A stretch of DNA of 64,000 nt from Sphingomonas gilva. GTDB taxonomy: Bacteria; Pseudomonadota; Alphaproteobacteria; Sphingomonadales; Sphingomonadaceae. The notes below the pieces were generated by a model. That model did no database searches, had not been told where the DNA came from, and was given only the letters and a program-made list of their open reading frames with translations. Below are positions 17,125 through 26,072 of this stretch, in pieces (within the stretch, counting starts at the first letter, position 1; each line of letters begins with the position of its first letter). Location: NCBI RefSeq assembly GCF_003515075.1, contig NZ_QWLV01000006.1, forward strand, positions 124,001 to 188,000, written 5' to 3'. The translations under genes were made by a program, and so were the position numbers.

Positions 17125-17916
17125 ATGGAAGAAGCAGACCGTCGGCTCAGGGACGGCGACCTCGATGGTGCCCGCGCGGCGCTGATCGAGGTCGTCCGTG
17201 CCAAACCTGCCGACCAGCAGGCGCGCATGTTCCTGTTCCAGCTGCTGGCGCTCGCCGGCGAATGGGACAAGGCGCGCACCCATCTCAATATGCTCGCTCA
17301 GCTGTCGCCCGAGGCGCAGATGCTGAGCGTCGCCTACGGCCAGGCGATCGAGGCCGAACGGCTGCGCGCGGACGTCTTCGCGGGCCGCCAGCCGATGATC
17401 CAGCTCGACGCGTCGGACTGGGCGCAGGGCATCGCCGACGCGATCACCCATTTCGCCGCCGGGCGCACCGCCGAGGGCGAGGCCGCGCGCGATGCGGCCT
17501 TCGAAGCCGCGCCCGATATGCGCGGCAGCTTCAACGACGTGGCCTTCGACTGGATCGCGGATGGGGACGGGCGATTCGGGCCTACTTTCGAAGCGATCGT
17601 CGGGGGGCGCTATGGAATCATACCGTTCGACAAGGTCGAGCGGATCGAGAGCGAGGGCCCAAAGGATCTCCGCGACGTCATGTGGTATCCGGTGCAGATC
17701 GCGCTGACCGCCGGACAGACCATCGCGGCGATGCTGCCGGCGCGCTATCCGGGAACGGAGGCGAGCGGCACCGGCCTCGAGAAGCTGGGCCGGGGCACCT
17801 CCTGGCGCGAGGAGGCGTGGGGCGAGGCCGGCGTCGGCCAGCGCCTGTGGACGACCTCGGACGGCGAGGACCACCCGCTGCTCGATCTGCGCCTGCTGAC
17901 CATCGAACAGGGCTGA
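17125..17916 (+). CDS. tagJ: T6SS accessory protein TagJ (ImpE family)
   Basis: 263 aa with an N-terminal TPR-like helical part (GARAALIEVVRAKPADQQARM, FLFQLLALAGEWDKA) and the ImpE domain (RYGIIPFDKVERIESEGPKD, DLRDVMWYPVQI, LLDLRLLTIEQG). In Pseudomonas the homologue HsiE1/TagJ binds the small sheath protein and influences ClpV-dependent disassembly. The ATG at 17125 was chosen over a GTG three bases upstream. It sits 23 bases after hcp and 3 bases before tssE. Confidence 0.9.
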   Translation: MEEADRRLRDGDLDGARAALIEVVRAKPADQQARMFLFQLLALAGEWDKARTHLNMLAQLSPEAQMLSVAYGQAIEAERLRADVFAGRQPMIQLDASDWAQGIADAITHFAAGRTAEGEAARDAAFEAAPDMRGSFNDVAFDWIADGDGRFGPTFEAIVGGRYGIIPFDKVERIESEGPKDLRDVMWYPVQIALTAGQTIAAMLPARYPGTEASGTGLEKLGRGTSWREEAWGEAGVGQRLWTTSDGEDHPLLDLRLLTIEQG

Positions 17917-17919
17917 CCC

Positions 17920-18468
17920 GTGGCGGTCAAGCAGCGCCTGACGCCCACGCTTTTCGACAAGCTGGTGGCAGACACCAAGATGTCCGGGCTAAAGAAGACC
18001 GACGCGAAGATCGCCGAGGCTGAAACCAGCGATATTTCGAGCGACGTCTTCAAATATTATTCGGTGCCTCAGCTCGAGCGCTTCAACGAGGCGGCGCTGA
18101 GGATGACCGTGCGGCGCGAGCTCGCCTGGCTGCTCAACACGGTGAACTACGATGCCGGCGGCGCGCTCGACGCCTATCCGCAGGTGCAGACGTCGGTGGT
18201 CAATTACGGCGTGCCCGATCTCGCCGGGCAGATCCACGATCGGCGCGCGGTGCTGCAGCGCGCGCGCGAGATCAGGAAGGCGATCCGCACCTTCGAGCCG
18301 CGGATCGAGCCGCAGTCGCTCGCCGTCGAGGCGGTCGAGGCGCGCGACAAGGCCAACACCGTGACCTATCTGATCAAGGGCGACATCAGCGCGGCGGCGG
18401 GCGCCATGCCGGTCAAGTTCCGCACCGATGTCGACGCCGACGACGCCAGCGTCGAAGTCAGCGAGTAA
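17920..18468 (+). CDS. tssE: T6SS baseplate protein TssE (gp25-like)
   Basis: 182 aa from a GTG start just after tagJ. Gp25/lysozyme-like baseplate fold features are visible: LTPTLFDKL at the start, RRELAWLLNT, YPQVQTSVVNYGVPDL and the EIRKAIRTFEPRIEP block. TssE sits at the baseplate where the sheath polymerises. The N-terminus is extended relative to short TssE proteins, and the C-terminus is acidic. tssF begins 6 bases later. Confidence 0.93.
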   Translation: MAVKQRLTPTLFDKLVADTKMSGLKKTDAKIAEAETSDISSDVFKYYSVPQLERFNEAALRMTVRRELAWLLNTVNYDAGGALDAYPQVQTSVVNYGVPDLAGQIHDRRAVLQRAREIRKAIRTFEPRIEPQSLAVEAVEARDKANTVTYLIKGDISAAAGAMPVKFRTDVDADDASVEVSE

Positions 18469-18474
18469 GGCCCG

Positions 18475-20343
18475 ATGGATCCCCGCCTGCTTCGCTTCTA
18501 CAATGACGAACTGAGCTATCTGCGCGAGACCGCCCGCGAATTCGGCGAGGAGCATGAGACGGTCGCGGCCCGGCTGGGGCTGAAGACGCCGACCGACCCC
18601 GATCCTTATGTCGAGCGGCTGCTGGAGGGCGTCGCCTTTCTCGGCGCGCGGGTGCAGCTGAAGCTCGCCGATCAATATCCCGAATTCACCCAGCACCTGC
18701 TGCACGCGATCCAGCCGCATTATCTGGCGCCGACGCCGTCGATCTGCATCGCCGCCTTCGAGCCCAAGGAGGGCGATCAGCAGCTCGCCCAGGGGCAGCG
18801 CGTGCCGCGTCTGACCGAGCTGGTCGCGAGCGCCGCCGATCATGACAATGCGCCGGTGACCTTCCGCACCGGGCATGAGGTGACGCTGTGGCCGCTCGCC
18901 ATCACCCAGGCCGAATATCTGTCCAGCCGCGCCGCGATCGCATCCTTCGCCTCGGCGGCCGGCGTGCGCGCCGAGGCGGGGCTGCGGCTGCGCTTCGAAG
19001 CGACCGGCGGCATGAAGCTTTCGCAGATCAAGCCCAGATCGCTGCCGATCTATCTCGCCGGATCGGAGGCGGTGCCGGGCGAGCTCTATCGCCAGCTGAT
19101 CGGCGAGACGGTGACGGTGATCGCGCGCGGCGCCGAATCGGCGGCCGGCGCGGGCGGATGGGTGAAGCTGCCGCCGCCGGGCCAGATCGGTTTCGACGAC
19201 GAGCACGCGCTGCTGCCGCCCGAACGCCGCTCCTTCCGCGGTTACCGGTTGCTGACCGAGTATTTCGCCTGCCCCGAACGCTTCCTGTTCGCCGACCTCC
19301 AGCGGCTGGACCGGGCGATGGACGAGGCCGGCAAGGCGCTGGACGTGATATTCCTGTTCTCGCGCAGCTCGACGATCCTGCCGGGCGCGATCGACACCTC
19401 CAACTTCCGGCTGTTCGCGACGCCCGCGATCAACCTGTTCGAAAAGCAGCTGGGTCGCGTCCAGGTGTCCCCCAACGAGCACGAATATCATGTCGTGCCC
19501 GATCGCACCCGGCCGCTCGATTTCGAGGTGTTCCGCGTCGAGGAGGTGCAGGCGCATGGGCGCGACGCCACGCCGCCCCGCGACATCGCGCCGCTCTACG
19601 CCTTCGGCGCGCTGCTCTATGATTGGCGCGAGGCGATCTTCTATTCCACCCAGCTGCGCCCGCGCCGCATGTCGACGCGCGAGCAGCGGCTCAGGCGGCG
19701 CACCGATTATGTCGGCACCGAAACCTGGATCAGCCTGACCGCGCCGGGCGATGCCGAGCGGCTGGACGACGTCGCCGAGCTTTCGGTCCGCGCGCTGGTC
19801 ACCAACCGCGAGCTGCCCGAGCTGCTGACCTTCCGCGGCGACAAGCATTTCACCTTCTCCGGCGTCTCGGCGCGGGGCGTCGCGGTGCTGCGCGCGCCGA
19901 CCAAGCCGCGCCCCCCGATGGGGATAGAGGGCGATTCGGCCTGGCGGGTGATCGCCCATCTGACGCCCAATTACGCGACGCTTGCGCCCGAGGACCATGA
20001 CAGCCCGGCGATCCTGCGCGATCACCTGATGCTCTACGGCCGGCAGGACGACGCCGCCGCGCGCCGCCAGATAGACGGCGTGCTGTCGATCCGCGCGGAG
20101 AAGGTCGCGCGGCGCGTGCCGGGGCTCGATCGGATGGCGATCGCGCGCGGTCACCGCATCCGCATCAACCTGGACGATGTCGCCTTCGACAAGGCGCGTA
20201 TGTTCCTGTTCACCGCCGTCCTCGAACGGTTCCTGTCCGAATTTTCCAGCATCAATTCGTTCACCGAGACGGTGTTCGAAAGCCCGCTGGAAGGAGAGTT
20301 CGTCAAATGGCCCCCGCGGATCGGCCGCCAGCACGTCATCTGA
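18475..20343 (+). CDS. tssF: T6SS baseplate protein TssF (ImpG/VasA)
   Basis: 622 aa, normal for the family. It opens with LLRFYNDELSYLRETAREF, the classic TssF start, and has EQRLRRRTDYVGTETWISL and a C-terminal FTAVLERFLSEFSSINSFTE motif. TssF with TssG and TssK makes the baseplate wedges. The 3' end overlaps tssG by 37 bases, so the two wedge proteins are translationally coupled. Confidence 0.96.
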   Translation: MDPRLLRFYNDELSYLRETAREFGEEHETVAARLGLKTPTDPDPYVERLLEGVAFLGARVQLKLADQYPEFTQHLLHAIQPHYLAPTPSICIAAFEPKEGDQQLAQGQRVPRLTELVASAADHDNAPVTFRTGHEVTLWPLAITQAEYLSSRAAIASFASAAGVRAEAGLRLRFEATGGMKLSQIKPRSLPIYLAGSEAVPGELYRQLIGETVTVIARGAESAAGAGGWVKLPPPGQIGFDDEHALLPPERRSFRGYRLLTEYFACPERFLFADLQRLDRAMDEAGKALDVIFLFSRSSTILPGAIDTSNFRLFATPAINLFEKQLGRVQVSPNEHEYHVVPDRTRPLDFEVFRVEEVQAHGRDATPPRDIAPLYAFGALLYDWREAIFYSTQLRPRRMSTREQRLRRRTDYVGTETWISLTAPGDAERLDDVAELSVRALVTNRELPELLTFRGDKHFTFSGVSARGVAVLRAPTKPRPPMGIEGDSAWRVIAHLTPNYATLAPEDHDSPAILRDHLMLYGRQDDAAARRQIDGVLSIRAEKVARRVPGLDRMAIARGHRIRINLDDVAFDKARMFLFTAVLERFLSEFSSINSFTETVFESPLEGEFVKWPPRIGRQHVI

Positions 20344-21341
20344 GCTTCCTCGGGGAGGCGGCGGGCCGGCTGAAGAAGTCCGGCCTGTTCCCGGTCGTGC
20401 GCGGCGCGGAGGCGCGGGCGCCGGAATTGCCGCGGGTCGGGCGGGCGAAGCTGCCCGCGCAGAATGTCGTGGAGATGGCGCAGATCCCGTCGCTTCGCTT
20501 CCCCGCGCCGACGATCGATTCGATCGCCCACCGCCACGGCCGCGCGGTGCTGGAGGGCTATTGGCTGGGGCTGACCGGGCCGATGGGGCCGCTGCCCAGC
20601 CACCTGACCGAATATGCCGATTACGAGCGTCGCTATGGCGAGGCGCAGCCTTTCGGCCGCTGGCTCGATCTGCTCGCCGATCGGATGCTGCAATTCTTCT
20701 ACCGCGCCTGGGCCGACTCGCAGCCCGCCGCGAGCCTCGACCGGCCCGCGGACGACCGCTTCGGTGATTACCTGTCGGCGCTGACCGGCGCCGAGGAAGG
20801 GGTGGGCGATCGCGCCGTGCTGCCGGCGCGCGCGCGGCTGCATTATGCCGGGCTCTACGCCTCGCGCCGCAGCGCCGGGGCCATCGAGGATACGCTCGGC
20901 CACCTGCTGCGCCAGCCGGTGCGCGTGCTCGAATTCTGCCCGCGCTGGCGCGACGTCTCGGACGAGGATCAGAGCCGGCTGGGCCGGCAATTCGCGACGC
21001 TCGGCGGCGATCTGATGGTCGGCGCGCGGGTACGCACCGCGTCCGATGCGTTCCGCGTCGTGGTGCGGGCGCACTCGATTCGCGAATATGAGCAATTGCT
21101 CCCCTCGGGCCCGCGATTCGCCATCGCCCAGGAGGCGCTGGATTCGTTTGCGCCCAGCCACCTGGAGTGGGATATCATGATCGAAATGGAGGAGCGCCAC
21201 GCCAGGCCGGCGCGCCTCGACGGTCGCACCAGGCTTGGCTGGACCGGCTGGCTCTGCCCCAAGGGGGAAAGCGGCCGGATACGCGCGGATGCGCATCTGA
21301 CACGGGCGGCGGTCAGGCCGCGCCGAGCGACGGGGGAATGA
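20307..21341 (+). CDS. tssG: T6SS baseplate protein TssG (ImpH/VasB)
   Basis: 344 aa. The ATG at 20307 lies within tssF and is preceded by AAGGAGAG. Family motifs visible are VVEMAQIPSLRFPAPTI, GLTGPMGPLPSHLTEY, LLADRMLQFFYRAWA and a C-terminal TRLGWTGWLCP. It partners TssF in the baseplate wedge. tssH follows immediately. Confidence 0.96.
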   Translation: MAPADRPPARHLSFLGEAAGRLKKSGLFPVVRGAEARAPELPRVGRAKLPAQNVVEMAQIPSLRFPAPTIDSIAHRHGRAVLEGYWLGLTGPMGPLPSHLTEYADYERRYGEAQPFGRWLDLLADRMLQFFYRAWADSQPAASLDRPADDRFGDYLSALTGAEEGVGDRAVLPARARLHYAGLYASRRSAGAIEDTLGHLLRQPVRVLEFCPRWRDVSDEDQSRLGRQFATLGGDLMVGARVRTASDAFRVVVRAHSIREYEQLLPSGPRFAIAQEALDSFAPSHLEWDIMIEMEERHARPARLDGRTRLGWTGWLCPKGESGRIRADAHLTRAAVRPRRATGE

Positions 21342-21344
21342 GTG

Positions 21345-24128
21345 ATGACCGAGATTAGCCGCAGCGCCCTGTTCGGGCGACTCAACCCGACCGCCCTCAA
21401 GGCGATCGAGACCGCGACCGGCTTCTGCAAGATGCGCGGCAACCCCTATGTCGAGCTGGCGCACTGGGTCCATATCCTGCTGCAGGACGCGCAGAACGAC
21501 ATCGCGTCGATCCGCACCGCCTTCGGCCTCAACGACGCGCAGATCGCCAAGGATGTCGTCGCGGTGCTCGACGGGCTGCCGCGGGGCGCGACCTCGATCA
21601 GCGATTTCTCACCCCAGATCGAAGAGGCGATCGAAAAGGGCTGGCTCTACGCCTCGCTGCAGTTCGGCGCGGGCCGCGTGCGCACCGGCCATCTGCTCTA
21701 CGGCATGCTCAAGACGCCCACCTTGCGCAACGCGCTGTTCGCGCTGTCGGGCGAGTTCCGCAAGGTCCAGGTCGAAAAGCTGGGCGCCGAATTCGATACC
21801 GCGACCAGGCAGTCGGGCGAGGTGACGCAGGCCGACGGCGGCGGCTCGGCGGCGGTCGCGACCGGCGGCGGTGGCGGCCAGGCCGACGGCGCGCCCGCGG
21901 GCGAGGGCGAGGCGCTGGTCAAATATTCGGTCGACCTGACCGCCAAGGCCAAGGCAGGCGATATCGACATGATCGTCGGCCGCGACGCCGAGATCCGCCA
22001 GTGCATCGATATCCTGCTGCGCCGCCGCCAGAACAACCCGATCCTGGTCGGCGAGGCGGGCGTGGGCAAGACCGCGGTGGTCGAAGGCTTCGCCAAGCGA
22101 ATCGTCGACGGCGACGTGCCGCCGGCGCTGCAGGGCGTGACACTGCGCTCGCTCGACATCGGCCTGATGCAGGCGGGCGCGAGCGTGAAGGGCGAGTTCG
22201 AGAAGCGCCTGCGGGCGGTGATCGACGAGGTCGAATCCTCGCCGACGCCGATCATCCTGTTCATCGACGAGGCGCACACGCTGATCGGCGCGGGCGGATC
22301 GGCCGGCACGGGCGACGCCGCGAACCTGTTGAAGCCCGCTCTCGCCCGCGGCCGGCTGCGCACCATCGCCGCCACCACCTATGCCGAATACCGTCAGTAT
22401 TTTGAGAAGGACCCGGCGCTCACCCGCCGCTTCCAGACGGTCGACGTCGCCGAGCCGGATACGCCCAAGGCGATCAACATGATCCGCTCGGTCGCGCCGA
22501 TGATGGAAGCGCATCACAATGTCGTGGTGCTCGACGAGGCGGTGGCCGCAGCGGTCACCCTGTCGCAGCGCTACGTCCCCGCGCGGCAGCTGCCCGACAA
22601 GGCGGTGAGCCTGCTCGATACCGCGTCGGCGCGCGTCGCGGTTTCGCAGCACGCGACCCCGGCGGAGGTCGAGGACAGGAAGCGCCGCGTCGAGCTGCTC
22701 GAGGTCGAGCGCGAGATCGTCGAGCGCGAGCGCTCTAACCAGTATCGCAAGGACGACCGGCTGGAGAAGCTTGACGAGGAACTGGCCGAGGCGCGTGAGC
22801 GCGCCGACGCGATCGTCGCCAAATGGGAAGCGGAGAAGGCCGCGCTCGAAAAGCTCATCACCGCGCGCACCGCGCTGCGCGAAGCGCGCGGGGCCGAGGG
22901 CGGCGCACCCGATGAGGACGAGCTGAAGGCCGCTCTCGACGCCGCGATCGCCGAAATGGCCGAGGTGCAGGGCGACCAGCCGATGGTGTTCGGCGTGGTC
23001 GATCAGGATGCGGTCGCCTCGGTCGTCGGCGACTGGACGGGCATCCCGATCGGCCGGATGGTCAAGGACGAGATCCAGTCCGTCCTCACCATCGCCGACA
23101 AGCTGAAGGAGCGCGTGATCGGCCAGGATCACGCGATGGACGCGATCGCCAAGCGCATCCAGACCAGCCGCGCCAAGCTCGACAACCCCAACAAGCCGGT
23201 GGGCGTGTTCATGCTGGTCGGCCCCTCGGGCGTCGGCAAGACCGAGACCGCGCATGTCCTGTCCGAGCTGCTGTTCTCGGGCGACGAATCGATGATCGTC
23301 ATCAACATGAGCGAGTTCCAGGAGGCGCATACCGTCTCCACCCTGAAGGGCGCGCCGGCGGGCTATGTCGGCTACGGCCAGGGCGGCGTGCTGACCGAGG
23401 CGGTCAGGCGGCGGCCCTATTCGGTCGTTCTCCTGGATGAGGTGGAGAAGGCGCATCCCGACGTGCACGAGATGTTCTTCCAGGTGTTCGACAAGGGGTT
23501 CATGAACGATTCGGAAGGCCGCTTCATCGACTTCAAGAACACGCTGATCCTGTTGACCTCGAACGCCGGCACCGATCTTGTCATGCAGATGGCCGAGGAC
23601 GAGGAGACCAAGCCCGACAGCGAGGCGCTGGCCCAGGCGCTCAGGCCCGAACTGCTCAAGGTGTTCCCGCCTGCGCTGCTCGGGCGCCTGCTGGTGCTGC
23701 CCTATTATCCGCTGACGCCGACGATGCTCGGCGGGATCGTCAAGCTGCAGCTCGATCGCATCAAGAAGCGCATCCGCGACAACCACAAGATCGCGTTCGA
23801 TTACGGGCAGGACGTGGTCGACCTGATCGTCTCGCGCTGCAACGAGGTGGCGTCGGGCGGCCGCGTGATCGACGCGATCCTGACCAACACGATGCTGCCC
23901 GAGATGTCGATCGCGCTGCTCGAGCGGCAGATGTCGGGCGAGGAGGTGAAGGGGATCACCGTCGGCGTCGGCGGAGAAGGCTTCACCTACACTTTCGCGA
24001 CCGATCAGGGCGAGACGACCGCCACCGGCTCCGCCGAGCCGCCGGTGCTGATCGCGGAGCCGATCGCCGAGGCCGCGCAGTCGGAGGGGGAGGAAAAGGC
24101 CGAAGCGGAGCAGCCCGCCGCCGAATAA
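21345..24128 (+). CDS. tssH: T6SS sheath-recycling AAA+ ATPase TssH (ClpV)
   Basis: 927 aa. ClpB-type architecture: an N-domain, AAA1 with Walker A GEAGVGKTAVVEG (about 235) and Walker B IILFIDEAHTLIGAGG, a coiled-coil middle domain (about 440-530), and AAA2 with GPSGVGKTETA (about 625) and VVLLDEVEKAHPDV. It unfolds contracted TssB/TssC sheaths for reuse. The linker after the N-domain is Gly/Ala-rich and the C-terminus is an acidic tail. The ATG at 21345 has a G-run 8 bases ahead; a GTG at 21342 is possible. This ends the visible T6SS cluster. Confidence 0.96.
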   Translation: MTEISRSALFGRLNPTALKAIETATGFCKMRGNPYVELAHWVHILLQDAQNDIASIRTAFGLNDAQIAKDVVAVLDGLPRGATSISDFSPQIEEAIEKGWLYASLQFGAGRVRTGHLLYGMLKTPTLRNALFALSGEFRKVQVEKLGAEFDTATRQSGEVTQADGGGSAAVATGGGGGQADGAPAGEGEALVKYSVDLTAKAKAGDIDMIVGRDAEIRQCIDILLRRRQNNPILVGEAGVGKTAVVEGFAKRIVDGDVPPALQGVTLRSLDIGLMQAGASVKGEFEKRLRAVIDEVESSPTPIILFIDEAHTLIGAGGSAGTGDAANLLKPALARGRLRTIAATTYAEYRQYFEKDPALTRRFQTVDVAEPDTPKAINMIRSVAPMMEAHHNVVVLDEAVAAAVTLSQRYVPARQLPDKAVSLLDTASARVAVSQHATPAEVEDRKRRVELLEVEREIVERERSNQYRKDDRLEKLDEELAEARERADAIVAKWEAEKAALEKLITARTALREARGAEGGAPDEDELKAALDAAIAEMAEVQGDQPMVFGVVDQDAVASVVGDWTGIPIGRMVKDEIQSVLTIADKLKERVIGQDHAMDAIAKRIQTSRAKLDNPNKPVGVFMLVGPSGVGKTETAHVLSELLFSGDESMIVINMSEFQEAHTVSTLKGAPAGYVGYGQGGVLTEAVRRRPYSVVLLDEVEKAHPDVHEMFFQVFDKGFMNDSEGRFIDFKNTLILLTSNAGTDLVMQMAEDEETKPDSEALAQALRPELLKVFPPALLGRLLVLPYYPLTPTMLGGIVKLQLDRIKKRIRDNHKIAFDYGQDVVDLIVSRCNEVASGGRVIDAILTNTMLPEMSIALLERQMSGEEVKGITVGVGGEGFTYTFATDQGETTATGSAEPPVLIAEPIAEAAQSEGEEKAEAEQPAAE

Positions 24129-24168
24129 TCCTTCCGCCCGGCGCGGGCTTCGCCTAGCAGTCTTCCGC

Positions 24169-24801
24169 ATGGCGAACCAGACACATGCCGAGCCCGAGGA
24201 TGGCGATCTGATCGCGGAGGACGGCAAGCTCGCCGTGCCCGACGATGTGGCGGAGGCGATCCGCACGCTGATCCGCTGGTCGGGCGACGATCCGGCGCGC
24301 GAGGGCCTGGTCGACACGCCACGCCGCGTCGCGCGGGCATGGCGCGAATATTGCTCGGGCTATGGCGACGATCCGGCGCGTCACCTCTCCCGCGTGTTCG
24401 AGGAGGTCGGCGGCTATGACGAGATCGTGCTGCTGAAGGACATTCCCTTCCAGTCGCATTGCGAGCATCACATGGCGCCGATCACCGGCCGCGCGCACAT
24501 CGCCTATCTGCCCAAGGATCATGTCGTCGGCATCTCCAAGCTCGCCCGCGTGCTCCATGCCTATGCCCGCCGCCTGCAGGTGCAGGAACGCCTGACCGCA
24601 GAGGTGGCCGACTGCATCTGGACGCATCTGGAGCCGCAGGGCGTGGCCGTGGTGATCGAGGCGACGCACGGCTGCATGACCTCGCGCGGCGTGCGCACCC
24701 CCGGCGTCGTCATGCGCACCAGCCGCATGATGGGCGTGTTCCGCGACGATGACAAAAGCCGCAAGGAAGTCCTCGCGCTAATGGGGCTTACGGCGGCGTG
24801 A
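24169..24801 (+). CDS. folE: GTP cyclohydrolase I
   Basis: 210 aa. Converts GTP to 7,8-dihydroneopterin triphosphate, the first step to folate and other pterins. Zinc ligands are present as SHCEHHMAP (Cys98, His101) and HGCMTSRG (Cys169). The substrate-loop motif GISKLARV and the C-terminal RTSRMMGVFRDD are conserved. It starts 40 bases after the T6SS block. A short perfect hairpin with a GAAA loop (24832-24851) follows. The next gene is a pteridine-reductase-type enzyme that could act on reduced pterins made downstream of FolE. Confidence 0.97.
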   Translation: MANQTHAEPEDGDLIAEDGKLAVPDDVAEAIRTLIRWSGDDPAREGLVDTPRRVARAWREYCSGYGDDPARHLSRVFEEVGGYDEIVLLKDIPFQSHCEHHMAPITGRAHIAYLPKDHVVGISKLARVLHAYARRLQVQERLTAEVADCIWTHLEPQGVAVVIEATHGCMTSRGVRTPGVVMRTSRMMGVFRDDDKSRKEVLALMGLTAA

Positions 24802-24831
24802 GACGTTCAACATCCCGCTCCCGTATTCGTC

Positions 24832-24851
24832 ATTCCCGCGAAAGCGGGAAT
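24832..24851. repeat. Short palindromic repeat (REP family C), possible folE terminator
   Basis: Perfect 8-bp stem ATTCCCGC / GCGGGAAT with a GAAA tetraloop, 30 bases after the folE stop. This 'cattcccgcgaaagcgggaa' unit resembles a dispersed repeat common in proteobacteria; only one copy is in this window. No T-tract follows, so terminator function is uncertain. Confidence 0.6.
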
Positions 24852-24865
24852 CCAGCTTCTTCTGT

Positions 24866-25072
24866 TTCACGCGAAGGCGCGAAGGCGCGAAGCAGAAGTG
24901 AAAGGGGTTCACGCGGAGGCGCGGAGACGCGGAGAAAGAGAGAAAGAGATTTGATCGTGCGAAAGCGCGATGAGAAAAAGTGTCGCGAAGCGGCAACCAA
25001 TCTCTTCCCTTCTCCGCGTCTCCGCGTCTCCGCGCGAACCCGTTCTTCGCGCCTCCGCGCCTTCGCGTGAAC
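24866..25072. repeat. Long imperfect inverted-repeat block D1
   Basis: Left arm (24866-24938) holds short tandem units of the type cgcgaaggcgcg and cgcggaggcgcggagac. The right arm (about 24999-25072) is its near reverse complement, ending ...cttcgcgtgaac three bases before the SDR start codon. Arms are about 75 bases with a central loop of about 60. Any reading frame through it gives low-complexity Arg/Glu/Ser peptides, so it is not coding. The same repeat type recurs at 26073-26302. Confidence 0.75.
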
Positions 25073-25074
25073 AA

Positions 25075-25821
25075 ATGAAGCTCGCGCTCGTCACCGGAGG
25101 AACGCGCCGGCTCGGCGCAGCGATCGCCGCAAGGCTGGCGGAGGACGGCTACACGCTCGCGCTCCACGCGCACGATCACCCCGAGCCCGAAGGCGTGGAG
25201 GGCCGCGTCTTCACCGCCGATCTGGCGGACGCGGACGAAGCGAGGGCCCTGATCCCCCGCGTCGCGCAAGCGTTCGGCGCGCCGCCCTCGCTGCTGGTCA
25301 ACTCGGCCGCGCTGTTCGCCGAAGACGGCTTCGGCCGCATCGATCCCGAGCTCGCCGTCCGCCACTACCGCATCAACACTCTCGCGCCCGCGCTGCTGAT
25401 CGAGGCGATGGCAGCGGCGGGCGGGGAGGGTGACCGCTCCGTGGTCAACATCCTCGACCAGCGCATCGCCCACCCGCACGGCGACCAGCTCGGCTACACG
25501 CTCAGCAAATGCGCGCTCGCCGGCCTCACCCAGGCCGCCGCGCGCGCGCTCGCGCCGGCCCTCAGGGTCAACGCGGTCGCCCCCGGCCTCACCCTCCCGA
25601 CCGACGATTATGCGCCTGGCCAGATGGAACGGCTGGCGCAGCTGATGCCGCTCGACCGGCTGCCCGATCCGGCCGGGATCGCCGATGCGGTGGCCTGGCT
25701 CGCCGGCGCTGAAGCCAGCACCGGGCAGATACTCTATGTTGACGGGGGTGCGTCGCTGGTCGCGTTCGACCGCGATTTCGTGAAGTTGGGGATGGAGAAA
25801 AAAAATCTCTTTCCTACATGA
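25075..25821 (+). CDS. SDR-family pteridine reductase (PTR1/FolM-like)
   Basis: 248 aa. The NADPH-binding motif reads TGGTRRLG (7-14), with Arg where classical SDRs have Gly, as in PTR1/FolM pteridine reductases. The catalytic set is Asp128 (VVNILDQR), Tyr141 and Lys145, with spacing 13 and 4 as in Leishmania PTR1 (Asp181, Tyr194, Lys198), not the usual Ser-Tyr-Lys. NSAALF (76-81) fits too. With folE upstream, a dihydrofolate or dihydromonapterin reductase role is a strong inference. The ATG at 25075 matches the family N-terminus; an in-frame extension to 24970 runs through repeat D1. Confidence 0.88.
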   Translation: MKLALVTGGTRRLGAAIAARLAEDGYTLALHAHDHPEPEGVEGRVFTADLADADEARALIPRVAQAFGAPPSLLVNSAALFAEDGFGRIDPELAVRHYRINTLAPALLIEAMAAAGGEGDRSVVNILDQRIAHPHGDQLGYTLSKCALAGLTQAAARALAPALRVNAVAPGLTLPTDDYAPGQMERLAQLMPLDRLPDPAGIADAVAWLAGAEASTGQILYVDGGASLVAFDRDFVKLGMEKKNLFPT

Positions 25822-25900
25822 GAGCGATGGGGTATGTTCCTTTTTTGTTCTTTCTCACGTCCATCAACCTTCGTCGCGGCGTCATGCCGCACCTGCGCCA

Positions 25901-25973
25901 TTCGCGGAACCGGCCAAAGGTAAAACGCATCGGTGCAAACCGTTACCTTTGGCGGAAAACGGCGGTTCGCGAA
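25901..25973. repeat. Nested inverted repeat (hairpin) downstream of the SDR gene
   Basis: Inner arms GCCAAAGGTAA (25913-25923) and TTACCTTTGGC (25943-25953) are perfect over 11 bp with a 19-base loop. Outer arms TTCGCGGAACCG (25901-25912) and CGGTTCGCGAA (25963-25973) also pair, with one bulged G and 9 unpaired bases on the right side. No T-tract follows. It could be a structured RNA, an operator or a small repeat relic. Confidence 0.6.
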
Positions 25974-26072
25974 ATCGCCCTTAGCGTGAACTTTGTAAAC
26001 TTTGGGCTCGGCTAGCGCCTGCCCTGCTCAAACTTGGGCGAATCGACATTTGCCCATCTCGCGGGATTTAGG

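Noticed and set aside
17989..20334. 781-codon antisense frame opposite tssF
   Set aside because: No recognisable domains and composition of an antisense shadow; tssF is certain.
21609..24317. 902-codon antisense frame opposite tssH
   Set aside because: Mirror of ClpV codon bias; spans into folE with no SD or domain.
24866..25072. CRISPR-like short repeats
   Set aside because: Units are contiguous and degenerate with no spacers; the block folds as one inverted repeat and no cas genes are near.
24970..25074. N-terminal extension of the pteridine reductase
   Set aside because: Runs through repeat D1 and gives a low-complexity peptide before the conserved MKLALVTGGT start.
25818..26015. 65-codon frame after the SDR gene
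   Set aside because: No SD, passes through the nested hairpin, no recognisable content.
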